Source of the DNA: Bacteroidetes bacterium 2013_40CM_41_45
Lineage (GTDB): Bacteria > Bacteroidota > Bacteroidia > AKYH767-A > 2013-40CM-41-45
NCBI GenBank assembly: GCA_002215675.1
Contig: NGFH01000011.1
Span: 248,001 to 312,000, forward strand
Reading direction: 5' to 3'
DNA length: 64,000 bases
Shown: positions 51,597 through 60,245 of the stretch, piece after piece
Position numbering within the stretch: the stretch's first letter is position 1
Layout: each line of letters starts with the position of its first letter
Position numbers and translations under genes: made by a program
The notes under the pieces: generated by a model
Seen by the model: the letters and a program-made list of their open reading frames with translations, nothing else
Told to the model about the DNA's origin: nothing
The model's database searches: none

Positions 51597-52133
51597 ATGA
51601 AGAACAACAGCACGTTTACATCCTTCCTGATATTTGTAATAACGGTCTTACTTTTTACAATCTCCATATTGCTCACATCCTGTTCGGAGATGCGTTATAC
51701 ATATTTCAATAAGCAAAAAGTACCTTACACAGTCCCCGGAGAAACAAAGCTGGCAAAGGCAGTTCCGGCCAAACCGTTCCTGACCCGATCAGAAAATGAA
51801 TTGAAAGAAAAAAATTCTCTTGCCGGAAACAAAGACAATGCGCAAAAAAAAGTAACTGAAAATAGCGTTCAGAAAAAAGCAGCAGCTCCTGCGACAATGG
51901 AGCAGATTTTTAATGATATAAATATTGCAAAATTTGTCCCCAAAGACTATAAAGGAATTCAGTCGCAAAACAGCAGCAATGATGATGACCACACCTTGCT
52001 AGTCGTGCTTCTTATTGTTTTAATTCTTGTAGTTATCTCCTTACTGGGCGATGGCTTGCTCTGGCTCATTTTCCTGGCCTTACTCATTCTTTTGATTTAC
52101 TTTCTTGTAAAGTACCTCGGCATCTTTAACTGA
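51597..52133 (+). CDS. Unknown lipoprotein-like protein with C-terminal membrane helices
   Basis: 178 residues from ATG 51597. The N-terminal hydrophobic segment ends in a lipobox-like LTSC, followed by SEMRYTYFNKQKVPYTVPG. The middle is Lys/Ala-rich and probably flexible. The C-terminus has two close hydrophobic stretches (LLVVLLIVLILVVISLLGDG and LWLIFLALLILLIYFLVKYL). Similar architecture occurs in Bacteroidota proteins annotated as YqaE/Pmp3-like membrane proteins, but the short Pmp3 signature is not clear here. It may join an outer or surface lipid anchor to inner-membrane helices. Function unknown. Confidence 0.72.
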   Translation: MKNNSTFTSFLIFVITVLLFTISILLTSCSEMRYTYFNKQKVPYTVPGETKLAKAVPAKPFLTRSENELKEKNSLAGNKDNAQKKVTENSVQKKAAAPATMEQIFNDINIAKFVPKDYKGIQSQNSSNDDDHTLLVVLLIVLILVVISLLGDGLLWLIFLALLILLIYFLVKYLGIFN

Positions 52134-52217
52134 AAAAACACAGAGGTTAGTAAAGTATAGAATTTTGCTCACGTTGTAAAAGAGCAAGTTCTCACAATTT
52201 GTTTATGAGATTCATCG

Positions 52218-52670
52218 CTAAGAAATTATTTTTTTCATGCACACACTTTCTTTTATTCCAATATACGGCCCATAATTGTCAGTAATTTCATATTGATGCT
52301 TGCGATAGAGATTCACAGCTTCGGCAAGATTTGCCCCGGTCTCAAGGATTACTTTTTTATAGCCCTGTTCTTTCGCGCATTTCTCCAGTTCATTAAGAAC
52401 TAAAGACGCAATTCCTTTTTTTCTTTCTGCGGGCAGCACAAACATTCTTTTTACTTCAGCCGTGTCTGTGTCGTATTCTCTCAGGCAGCCGCAACCAACA
52501 GGTCTGTCCTTATCATATACAACCACTGCCTCGTTCTCTGCATCCACAGAATTGAACTGCGCGTAATACCCCATGCCCTTGTTGTAAACACTCCAAAGAA
52601 ATTGATCAAGCTGGATGATTAATGCTTTTAAGTCTGCATCGTTTCCGTTGGTTCTTTTAAGAGTAAGCAC
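52218..52670 (-). CDS. GNAT-family N-acetyltransferase
   Basis: 150 residues. The acetyl-CoA binding motif A is RMFVLPAERKKGIASLVLNEL, quoted as FVLPAERKKGIASLVL. It is followed by GYKKVILETGANLAEAVNLY and the final KHQYEITDNYGPY strand. Preceding strands (AVVVYDKDRPVGCGCLREYD) form the central sheet. The acceptor could be a small amine or a protein; no specific subgroup is recognised. Transcribed with the neighbouring minus-strand genes, about 30 bases from the glycoside-hydrolase-like gene. Confidence 0.9.
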   Translation of the reverse strand: MLTLKRTNGNDADLKALIIQLDQFLWSVYNKGMGYYAQFNSVDAENEAVVVYDKDRPVGCGCLREYDTDTAEVKRMFVLPAERKKGIASLVLNELEKCAKEQGYKKVILETGANLAEAVNLYRKHQYEITDNYGPYIGIKESVCMKKIIS

Positions 52671-52701
52671 TGTATACAGGAATAAGGAATTGATTCCCTT
52701 T

Positions 52702-54432
52702 TTAAAATTTCAAAACTTTTCCTGACCGGTTAATTCCGCCTGTGCAGCAGATAAAATAAACTCCCTGTGTTAATCCTTCCAGGTCTGTTCTTAATTCTGT
52801 TTTTCCTGCAGCTATCTCTCCTGAAAAAATATTTTTAACGATACTGCCTTTCACGTCAAACATGTTCACAACACATGGAATATTATTTGCACTTTGTAGA
52901 AGTATGGTAATTTCTCCGGAACTTAAATCTTCAGCAACTGAAAAATTGTTTTCAGTAAGTTCTGATTCATTGATTCCTGCGGGTGACATATTTTTCAATA
53001 TGACACAATCTGATGCATTAACGCTGATACTTCCGCTCACGGGTACAAGCTGAATATTCTGTGTTGCAATCTGCCCGCTTGCATTTACCGCTCCGCCTCC
53101 TGAGGTAACTACCCTGTTCCAGCCATTCCCGCTCAAGGTATAGGCCATAGTATTTGAAGAAGTGTTACAAAGAACCATTCCGCCGGCATAATCTCGTTTA
53201 AAGAGCGAGCTGCTTCCGCTTCCTGCAACACGTAAAGGATTAATATCGGTCGGTAAAACACTTTGGTCGCCTAAATCAATTTCATATTCAGGAAACCAAT
53301 TCACATTTCCGTCAACGATGTTTACAAAACTGTTTTCATTTTTAATGAGCATATACATTCCGATTCTCCGGTAACGCTCCGGCTGAGTGTTGTTGTAAAA
53401 TTGCGCCATCAGGATTTTTCCGCGCCCGGTTATGTGCCGTAAACCGCGCTCAAGAGAAAGATACATATCTGAGGTGGTGGCGTTGCCAAAGCTTTCCACC
53501 ATAACGCCATCAATAGTTTCTCCGCTTGTACCATCGAGCCATGTCGGGTCATACCAGCCTGTGACCAGCTGGTCTACATTGGGTATTACAAGATAATCTA
53601 CAACAGCGGTGTGAAATCGTGTATATAAGTATTGATAGTACCCGCTGTAGCGTGCGTTCATATATGTTGCAAAATCACCTAGCGTGTTGACCGTATAGCC
53701 AAGCGGTCCGTGAGGAGAAATATACCAATTGAAATTATAAGGTGCCGGGTCGTTCTGGTTAGGGTGATATAACCCTCCGGTCATGGTTTCAACACTCACG
53801 TCAAGAAAACATCCTTCGTTTTCATTTCCATTCATCCAGCTCACACATTGGTCACCCATATAAGTTCTCCAGTCGTTATTGTCAGGATTCATCAGCCAAT
53901 ATGGGTCGGAATGCCAGGCACGATGCGCTGTATCCATAACATCATAATGCTGGAACATTTGTTCGTATTGACTGCTTCCAACAGAAATGGAATGACTTGT
54001 AAGCCATGGAATAAAATAAGTGTTCCATTCGCTTACATAACCGGCAGGCGCTATGACACCGATAAAACCGCCGCCCTGGTTAGTATGCGGCTGCGGACAA
54101 TCATCATGATGCTGCGGATTCAATCCCAATGCCAGGTGATAGGTGAGTACCATAAAGTTGGGATTAAACGCCCTGTAATCATTTGCCTGGTAATTAAAAA
54201 TTTTTTGCGTGCCTGTGTAATTTTTTCCAACGAATTCAATTTGTCCTGCTGGCAAACCAAAGAACTGGTCAGCCCATATCAAGTTATAGCGTTTGCTCGA
54301 AGGCACAAAGCGATTGTTTGGTAAAAGCAAAGCATACGGTGATGGCTGCTGCCCTCCGGGGGGCCATGATTGCACCTGCGCTTCAACCTCACTTACGATG
54401 AAGCAGGCGAAAAGAAAAACCCATGCTTTCAT
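52702..54432 (-). CDS. T9SS-secreted putative glycoside hydrolase (TIM-barrel type)
   Basis: 576 residues from ATG 54432 (MKAWVFLFACFIVSEVEAQ). The body has acidic and aromatic strand ends expected of a TIM barrel: NEGCFLDVSVETMTGG, DYLVIPNVDQLVTGWYDPTW, IDGVMVESFGNATT and GKILMAQFYNNTQPER. Possible catalytic acids lie in CFLDVS and VMVESF. This pattern is close to hypothetical glycosyl hydrolase families of the GHL15 kind; I cannot confirm the family. The last 80 or so residues are a type A sorting domain (NIPCVVNMFDVKGSIVKNIF, TQGVYFICCTGG). Probably a surface polysaccharide-degrading enzyme. Confidence 0.78.
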   Translation of the reverse strand: MKAWVFLFACFIVSEVEAQVQSWPPGGQQPSPYALLLPNNRFVPSSKRYNLIWADQFFGLPAGQIEFVGKNYTGTQKIFNYQANDYRAFNPNFMVLTYHLALGLNPQHHDDCPQPHTNQGGGFIGVIAPAGYVSEWNTYFIPWLTSHSISVGSSQYEQMFQHYDVMDTAHRAWHSDPYWLMNPDNNDWRTYMGDQCVSWMNGNENEGCFLDVSVETMTGGLYHPNQNDPAPYNFNWYISPHGPLGYTVNTLGDFATYMNARYSGYYQYLYTRFHTAVVDYLVIPNVDQLVTGWYDPTWLDGTSGETIDGVMVESFGNATTSDMYLSLERGLRHITGRGKILMAQFYNNTQPERYRRIGMYMLIKNENSFVNIVDGNVNWFPEYEIDLGDQSVLPTDINPLRVAGSGSSSLFKRDYAGGMVLCNTSSNTMAYTLSGNGWNRVVTSGGGAVNASGQIATQNIQLVPVSGSISVNASDCVILKNMSPAGINESELTENNFSVAEDLSSGEITILLQSANNIPCVVNMFDVKGSIVKNIFSGEIAAGKTELRTDLEGLTQGVYFICCTGGINRSGKVLKF

Positions 54433-54508
54433 TTTAGTGTAAAAATAAAAATGTTCCGGTAAATAAAAAATAATTGGATTCCATCTCAAAATTGTTTTTC
54501 TACCCCAT

Positions 54509-54585
54509 GCTACCCTCTTACTCCCTAAAGGGAGAACCGCTTCCGCACTTTGTAGCGTGGATTCCCTTTAGGGGCAAGGGGTGAG
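54509..54585. repeat. Dispersed palindromic repeat, copy B
   Basis: 77 bases, in reverse orientation to copy A at 8755-8833 and about 80 percent identical by eye. It has the same internal palindromes (CTCCCTAAAGGGAG and a CCCTTTAGGGG core). It lies in the gap between the glycoside-hydrolase-like gene and dnaG. Confidence 0.9.
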
Positions 54586-54629
54586 CGCTGGAAGAAAATC
54601 AGCTAAAATAATTTTGAGATAGACTGCAG

Positions 54630-56591
54630 CTATTTCAGCACATCGATTCCCAGCGCAAGGGAAAGTTTCATCTTTAGCGTTTCAAGACGGTGCTGGCGCT
54701 CCATCAGTTCAATAATATCAATTCCTTTTTTCCATTGTTCATCCATCTGCCTGCGGTTTTCCCTAAGCATTTTCATCACCTTCCTGATTTTAAGAGAATA
54801 GAGAGAACCTTCCACCGCTTCGCGCAAAACATTTTCTTCGGTGGGAACGGTTATACCATGCCGGCTCCAGTTATCGCTGAGCTCATATGGTTCCGAAAGT
54901 AAGTCGGTCGCTAATTCCCGTACATCGTCATCACGATGATTTAAAAAATAATCTGCCGATAAATTTTGCCCTGCTGAAAAACGATTTTTCAATTCCGAAT
55001 ACATCAGCGAAAATAAAGTATTACCGAACGATATTTCATCACGTTCAAGGTCTTCAATAATATAAGTTGCAACAGGCACCGAAATCCATTCCGTAGTTCC
55101 GTCAGCTGCTTCAACGGTTTCATTTTTTGGAAAAGAAATCTGGTGCGAATGATAATTCAAGAGCAGGCGAAGAATATCGCGCTCCTGTGCATCGGCATCG
55201 TCTTCTTCAAAAACCGGCTGTAATAAAACAGCTTCTTCCGGCTTCGTCTCAAAGGGTTGCTCATCGTTACCGGTGCGCTTGTACTTTTTGCGCAGTTCTT
55301 TATTCAATTCGCCAATCAGCACATGCTCGCTTACATTTCCAATCCGGCTGCAACGCGTTATATATTCTCCGCGCATTATAGGGTCGGGGATACGTGCAAT
55401 GGTTTCTACAATATCATGCAGCAGCGCTACTTTTTTTACCGGGTCATCACCTGCCGCTTTGGATTGCAGCCCCGTTTTGAAAAGGATAAAGTTCTGCGAA
55501 TTTTTTTCAAGATATTCTTTCACTTCAGATGCGCTGAAACTTTTTGCAAAGGAATCAGGGTCATGTTCTGCAGGAAGCAGAACAATTTTTACGTTCAGCC
55601 CCTCTTCAAGTATCAGGTTGATTCCCCTCTCCGAAGCGCTGATGCCGGCCGGGTCTCCGTCATAAAGTATAGTGATATTTTTTGTGAAGCGGCCTATTAT
55701 CCTCACATGCTCCTGTGTTAGAGAAGTGCCTGCCGATGCAACCACGTTTTCAACTCCCGCCATGTGCATCGAGATTACGTCCGTATATCCTTCAACAAGA
55801 TAGCACAAGTCATAATCTGCAATTGCCTTGCGCGCAAAAGAAATTCCGTACAGTACTTTACTCTTCTGGTAAATGGGTGTTTCAGGAGAGTTAATGTATT
55901 TGGCAGGATGCTGATCTTTGCGCAGAATACGTGCACCGAAAGCAATCGTTCTTCCGCTGAGGTTATCAATAGGAAAAATCAACCTGCCTTTGAAGCGGTC
56001 ATAAAGTTTTTCTCCGTCTTTAACCGAAAGCCCCGAGGCAATTAAAAGTTCTTCGCTGTAACCCTGCCGCAAAGCGTATTCCGAAAAACTGCTTTTCAAT
56101 GTTGGGCAATATCCAAGATGGAATTTTTCGATAACATTCTGTGTAAATCCCCGTTCTTTGAAATACGTTTTAGCAACAGACTTGCCTTCCTCATTTTCAG
56201 AAAGCATTTTGCTGAAATATTTCTGCGCAAATTCATGAAGCAGCAGTAAGCTTTCCTTCTGCTTCTGCTGTTCCTCATGCTCTTTGTCACCTTCTGAAAA
56301 AGTTTCTTCAATTTCTATGTTATATTTTTTTGCAAGCCATTTCAACGCTTCGGGATAAGAGAGGCGCTCATGTTCCATAATAAAGTTTACCGAGCTTCCT
56401 GCCTTGCCGCAGCCAAAACATTTGTAAATATTGCGTGCAGGATTTACGCTGAAGGAAGGCGTTTTCTCATTATGAAAGGGACATAATCCCAGCCAGTTTG
56501 CACCACGCCTGCGCAAGCGGACAAAATCGCCCACAACATCTTCGATGCGGGCGCTGTCAATAATTCTGCTTACCGATGCAGGGCTGATCAT
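54630..56591 (-). CDS. dnaG: DNA primase
   Basis: 653 residues, full length. The CHC2 zinc ribbon has Cys37, His40, Cys58 and Cys61 (CPFHNEKTPSFSV, YKCFGCGKAG). RNA polymerase-like core blocks are AIADYDLCYLVEGYTDVISM, VASAGTSLTQEHV and the TOPRIM metal motif TILYDGDPAG. The rest is a long C-terminal helicase-interacting region ending with LSLALGIDVLK. It synthesises RNA primers for replication with DnaB. Its start overlaps the stop of the alpha/beta hydrolase-fold gene upstream by four bases (56588-56591), so the two are translationally coupled. Confidence 0.98.
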   Translation of the reverse strand: MISPASVSRIIDSARIEDVVGDFVRLRRRGANWLGLCPFHNEKTPSFSVNPARNIYKCFGCGKAGSSVNFIMEHERLSYPEALKWLAKKYNIEIEETFSEGDKEHEEQQKQKESLLLLHEFAQKYFSKMLSENEEGKSVAKTYFKERGFTQNVIEKFHLGYCPTLKSSFSEYALRQGYSEELLIASGLSVKDGEKLYDRFKGRLIFPIDNLSGRTIAFGARILRKDQHPAKYINSPETPIYQKSKVLYGISFARKAIADYDLCYLVEGYTDVISMHMAGVENVVASAGTSLTQEHVRIIGRFTKNITILYDGDPAGISASERGINLILEEGLNVKIVLLPAEHDPDSFAKSFSASEVKEYLEKNSQNFILFKTGLQSKAAGDDPVKKVALLHDIVETIARIPDPIMRGEYITRCSRIGNVSEHVLIGELNKELRKKYKRTGNDEQPFETKPEEAVLLQPVFEEDDADAQERDILRLLLNYHSHQISFPKNETVEAADGTTEWISVPVATYIIEDLERDEISFGNTLFSLMYSELKNRFSAGQNLSADYFLNHRDDDVRELATDLLSEPYELSDNWSRHGITVPTEENVLREAVEGSLYSLKIRKVMKMLRENRRQMDEQWKKGIDIIELMERQHRLETLKMKLSLALGIDVLK

Positions 56592-57586
56592 TTTTTTGCA
56601 ATTTTTTTTCTTACGCGTTCCACTTCTGCCGGTACCGCCTGGTGAAGAAAGAAGCTGACGGCATCATAATATGCCTGGCCTCCTTTTTCTTCGATCTCAT
56701 CGTGGCTTGCATTTTTAATGGTGATAAAGTTTTTCATGTCAGAACCGGATGCTTCTGAAACGCTCATTGATTCGACATAAGGAATTTCTGCATCGTTGCT
56801 GCCGGCAATCACCAGCGTAGGAATGAAAATGTATTCACATATATCCGGCAAATTTAATTTTTCCGGTGAATACCCAAGCTGTTTTTTTAGCCGCTTGTTC
56901 GTAACATAGGAATAGGCCGAATTAAGTATTCCCCACTTTTGGCGATAGCGCCTTTGCACATATTTGTCCAGCGAGAGGAAAGGGCTCTGCAGCACTATTG
57001 CGCTGACCCTGTCATCTACAGCGGCTGTCTCAATGGCAATGGCAGCACCGGTTCCTATTCCAAGGATTGCAAGCTGTTCCACATAATATTCCTCGAAGAG
57101 TTTATCAATAACCCGACGCACATCATCGACAGCCAGTGGGCCGGGAGAAAATTCATTGCCCCCGCTGCTTCCGTGGGCCCTTAAATCCATAAGGCATACA
57201 TCTATATTACGGCTTTGAAGCGCCTGAGCAAGGCCCAGGCCGCTGATGCGACTTTCATTCAGGTCGTGAAGAACAAGCACAATAAAGTTTTGCTGGTTGT
57301 CAGATGGAATATACCAAGCTTTAAGCACAGCGCTGTCCAGAGCCCTGACTTCAAAATTTTCATACGCAAGGTTAAGTGAGCCGGGGTTGTACAGGAAAAC
57401 AGAAGCATTTTTTTTTGCAGCAGATGAATCTTCCTGCAGCAGCTTCAATTCCTGGTTCTTTACATAAAGCGAATCAATCCGTTCAGGGTAAAGAATATCG
57501 GGCAGCACGAGAAAAGGAACCGTAATGCTCATGACGAGAACGCAAATCAGCATGAGTTCGGCAAACGATAAAAATCTCCTTTTCAT
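56588..57586 (-). CDS. Membrane-anchored alpha/beta hydrolase-fold protein with Gly at the nucleophile position
   Basis: 332 residues. An N-terminal membrane segment (FAELMLICVLVMSITVPFLVL, cut to LMLICVLVMSITVPFLVL) anchors a hydrolase fold with LVLHDLNES (oxyanion side), CLMDLRAHGSSGG and IPTLVIAGSNDAEIPYVES. The nucleophile elbow is GIGTG (176-180): the expected Ser is Gly178. A possible acid/His pair (SNDAE and NASHDEI) is still present. Without a nucleophile, hydrolysis by the normal mechanism seems unlikely, so it may be a binding protein or use Thr179. It overlaps dnaG by four bases. Confidence 0.85.
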   Translation of the reverse strand: MKRRFLSFAELMLICVLVMSITVPFLVLPDILYPERIDSLYVKNQELKLLQEDSSAAKKNASVFLYNPGSLNLAYENFEVRALDSAVLKAWYIPSDNQQNFIVLVLHDLNESRISGLGLAQALQSRNIDVCLMDLRAHGSSGGNEFSPGPLAVDDVRRVIDKLFEEYYVEQLAILGIGTGAAIAIETAAVDDRVSAIVLQSPFLSLDKYVQRRYRQKWGILNSAYSYVTNKRLKKQLGYSPEKLNLPDICEYIFIPTLVIAGSNDAEIPYVESMSVSEASGSDMKNFITIKNASHDEIEEKGGQAYYDAVSFFLHQAVPAEVERVRKKIAKK

Positions 57587-57702
57587 TTTTGTATTAAATC
57601 AATGGTTCGAATATCGAATCCCAAATACTCGGGACGAATTTGCGAATGAAAGATGGTAACATTGATGAATTCGTAAATTAGTATTGATTCGTTATTAGTA
57701 AC

Positions 57703-58677
57703 CTATTTTGTTCTTTCAATGGTAAACTTCATTAATTGCATCAGTCCGTTCTTGTAAGCGCTGTCGTTATATCTATTTAATATGTCAAGAGCTTTGTGAT
57801 GGTATTCATTCATCTTTTGTCTTGCGTATTCTATGCCCGGGCTTTGAAGCACAAACCTGATCACCTCTGAAACTGCTTTGGAATCTTTATGATGGTTCTT
57901 TATAAGATTGACTATACTTTTTTTCTGGCTATAGGTTGCATTGGCAAGCGCTGTAATCAATGGAAGAGTAAGTTTGTTTTCGCGAATATCAATACCCGAG
58001 GGCTTGCCGGTTTTTGCAGCGGCATCAAAATCAAATAGGTCATCTTTTATCTGGAAAGCGATTCCGATATATTCACCGCAAATCCGCATTTGTTCCACAA
58101 CATCGGAATGAGCGCCTGCCGATGCCGCACCACAGGAGCAGCACGAAGCGATGAGCGATGCGGTTTTTTGCCTGATGATATCAAAATAAATCTGTTCACT
58201 TATATCGAACCGCCTTGCTTTTTCAATCTGCAGCAGTTCCCCCTCGCTCATCTGCCTTACGGCATGAGATACAATGCGCAATAAGGTAAACTCATTATTT
58301 TCAACCGAAAGAAGCAACCCGCGCGAAAGCAGATAATCGCCCACCAGCACGGCAATTTTATTTTTCCATAAGGCGTTAACTGAAAAAAATCCTCTTCGAA
58401 GAGTGGAATCATCCACTACGTCATCGTGGACCAACGTTGCTGTGTGCAGGAGTTCAATGAGAGAAGCCCCGTGATAGGTGGATTCGGTAATTCCACCGCA
58501 CATGCCCGCAGAAAAAAAAACAAACATGGGGCGCATCTGCTTGCCTTTCCGTTTCACAATGTAATGCATAATCCGGTCAAGGAGCGGGACTGCGCTTTTC
58601 ATGGAAGCGCGGAATTTCTCCTCAAACATTTCCATCTCTGCCGAGATGGGACGCTTTATTTCCTCTAATACAAGCAT
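57703..58677 (-). CDS. ispB: Polyprenyl diphosphate synthase
   Basis: 324 residues, all-helical isoprenyl synthase. FARM motif DDVVD (85-89, LVHDDVVDDSTLRRG) and second aspartate-rich motif QIKDDLFDFDAA bind Mg2+ and the allylic substrate. HTATLVHDD, GDYLLSRGL and NKLTLPLI are further family blocks. The residue before the FARM motif and overall length suggest a medium or long-chain product (such as octaprenyl or the chain for menaquinone), but the exact length cannot be set by sequence. It uses IPP from the MEP pathway (dxs at 25.1 kb). Confidence 0.93.
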   Translation of the reverse strand: MLVLEEIKRPISAEMEMFEEKFRASMKSAVPLLDRIMHYIVKRKGKQMRPMFVFFSAGMCGGITESTYHGASLIELLHTATLVHDDVVDDSTLRRGFFSVNALWKNKIAVLVGDYLLSRGLLLSVENNEFTLLRIVSHAVRQMSEGELLQIEKARRFDISEQIYFDIIRQKTASLIASCCSCGAASAGAHSDVVEQMRICGEYIGIAFQIKDDLFDFDAAAKTGKPSGIDIRENKLTLPLITALANATYSQKKSIVNLIKNHHKDSKAVSEVIRFVLQSPGIEYARQKMNEYHHKALDILNRYNDSAYKNGLMQLMKFTIERTK

Positions 58678-58691
58678 AAATGCAATGGCTT

Positions 58692-58699
58692 CAAAGCTA
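58692..58699 (-). promoter_or_regulatory. -7 element of ispB
   Basis: The minus strand reads TAGCTTTG, 14 bases before the ATG at 58677. Confidence 0.45.
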
Positions 58700-58790
58700 T
58701 TACAAAAATGGTATCCGTCATTTGCTATAACGGTAAAGTGCTATGGCATATTGTTGACAGCTTCACAAGGGTTTTATTTAAACTAAAATT

Positions 58791-58798
58791 TATCTTTG
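58791..58798 (+). promoter_or_regulatory. -7 element of tyrS
   Basis: TATCTTTG, 13 bases before the ATG at 58812. Confidence 0.45.
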
Positions 58799-58811
58799 AC
58801 CGCTTCACAGT

Positions 58812-60107
58812 ATGGCAGACAATAAAATAAATTTTGTTGAGGAGCTTCGCTGGCGCGGAATGATTCATGACATCATGCCGGGAACAGAGGAATTGCTGCT
58901 TAAAGAATCCGCCGCAGGATACATCGGCTTTGACCCCACCTCAGATTCCCTCCACGTTGGAAGTTTGGCGCAAATCATGCTGCTTACTTTTTTTCAGAAA
59001 GCAGGGCATAAACCCATTGCCCTGGTTGGCGGAGCAACGGGAATGATTGGCGACCCTTCGGGTAAAACAGAAGAGAGAAAGTTAATGACGGAAGAAGAAA
59101 TCCGTCACAATGAAGCGGGAATAAAAAAACAGCTTGAACGGTTCCTTGATTTCAAAACAGGAGGCACAGCAGCAGAAATTGTAAACAACCACGATTGGTT
59201 TAAAAAAATTCTTACCATCGAATTTTTACGTGATGTGGGAAAACTGCTCACGGTAAATTATCTTCTTAGCAAGGGCTTTATTAAAGACCGCCTTGCAAAA
59301 GAGCAGGAATTATCTTTTACAGAATTCAATTACATACTGATGCAGGCGTATGATTTTCTTTGGTTGTATGAAAATAAAAACTGCAAATTGCAGATGGGCG
59401 GCTCTGACCAATGGGGGAACATAACCGCGGGTTCTGAACTTATCCGTAAAAAACTAAGAGGAGAGGCATACGCTCTTACCTGTCCTCTTATTACCAAAGC
59501 AGACGGCACCAAGTTCGGGAAAACAGAAGAAGGTAATGTGTGGCTTGATGCGGGTAAAACATCACCGTATAAATTTTACCAGTTCTGGCTTAATGTTTCC
59601 GATGAGGATGCGAAAAAATACATCAGAGTTTTTACTTTAAAACCCAGGGAGGAAATCGAATCGTTGGACGCAGAACACGATAAAGCGCCTCATTTAAGAA
59701 TTCTGCAAAAAGAACTTTCAAAAGATGTGACCATCCGCGTTCATTCTGAAAAAGACTTCAACCATGCCGTTGAAGCATCGGAAATACTTTTTGGAAAAGG
59801 GACAACAGAGAACTTAAAAAAGCTTTCTGAGAAGGACTTATTATCTGTTTTTGATGGAGTTCCACAATTTCATATTTCAAAAAATGACCTGGAAAATGGA
59901 GTTAGTATTGTGGATTTTCTCTCCGAAAAAACGCAAATTTTTAAATCCAAGGGCGAAGCCAGGAGAGCCCTCCAAGGTGGAGGAGTTTCTATAAATAAAG
60001 CTAAAGTTCTGGAAAATACGCTGGTTTCGAGGGCGGATTTGCTCAATGAAAAATACATCCTGGCGCAGAAAGGGAAGAAGGACTATTCCCTGGTAATCGC
60101 CTCCTGA
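58812..60107 (+). CDS. tyrS: Tyrosyl-tRNA synthetase
   Basis: 431 residues. HIGH is present as HVGS in [20 protein letters not shown] appears as KFGKT in [15 protein letters not shown]. The Tyr pocket block [20 protein letters not shown] and [12 protein letters not shown] are typical. A C-terminal S4 RNA-binding domain ([20 protein letters not shown]) binds the tRNA. The class Ic cytoplasmic enzyme charges tRNA-Tyr. It has its own promoter and is divergent from ispB. The following T9SS cargo gene is 138 bases downstream, with no clear terminator between. Confidence 0.97.
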   Translation: MADNKINFVEELRWRGMIHDIMPGTEELLLKESAAGYIGFDPTSDSLHVGSLAQIMLLTFFQKAGHKPIALVGGATGMIGDPSGKTEERKLMTEEEIRHNEAGIKKQLERFLDFKTGGTAAEIVNNHDWFKKILTIEFLRDVGKLLTVNYLLSKGFIKDRLAKEQELSFTEFNYILMQAYDFLWLYENKNCKLQMGGSDQWGNITAGSELIRKKLRGEAYALTCPLITKADGTKFGKTEEGNVWLDAGKTSPYKFYQFWLNVSDEDAKKYIRVFTLKPREEIESLDAEHDKAPHLRILQKELSKDVTIRVHSEKDFNHAVEASEILFGKGTTENLKKLSEKDLLSVFDGVPQFHISKNDLENGVSIVDFLSEKTQIFKSKGEARRALQGGGVSINKAKVLENTLVSRADLLNEKYILAQKGKKDYSLVIAS

Positions 60108-60245
60108 TTTCCTCCTTAATTTTATTTTTTTCTTCTTGATTTTCGGGTGAAATCTTACACCTGTAAACCGCTGCGGTTTTCGGGCCGACGTCCCCATGTG
60201 TTTGCTTTAGTTTGGGTGTGAAGAAAAAACATCCAATTAACAAAC

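Noticed and set aside
52165-52187. Hairpin TTGCTC/GAGCAA between convergent genes
   Set aside because: Six-base stem with a long loop and no T-run; too weak to call a terminator.
57600-57660. tRNA-like GGTTCGAAT segment
   Set aside because: No acceptor stem or cloverleaf can be drawn; it belongs to heptad-phased GAAT repeats.
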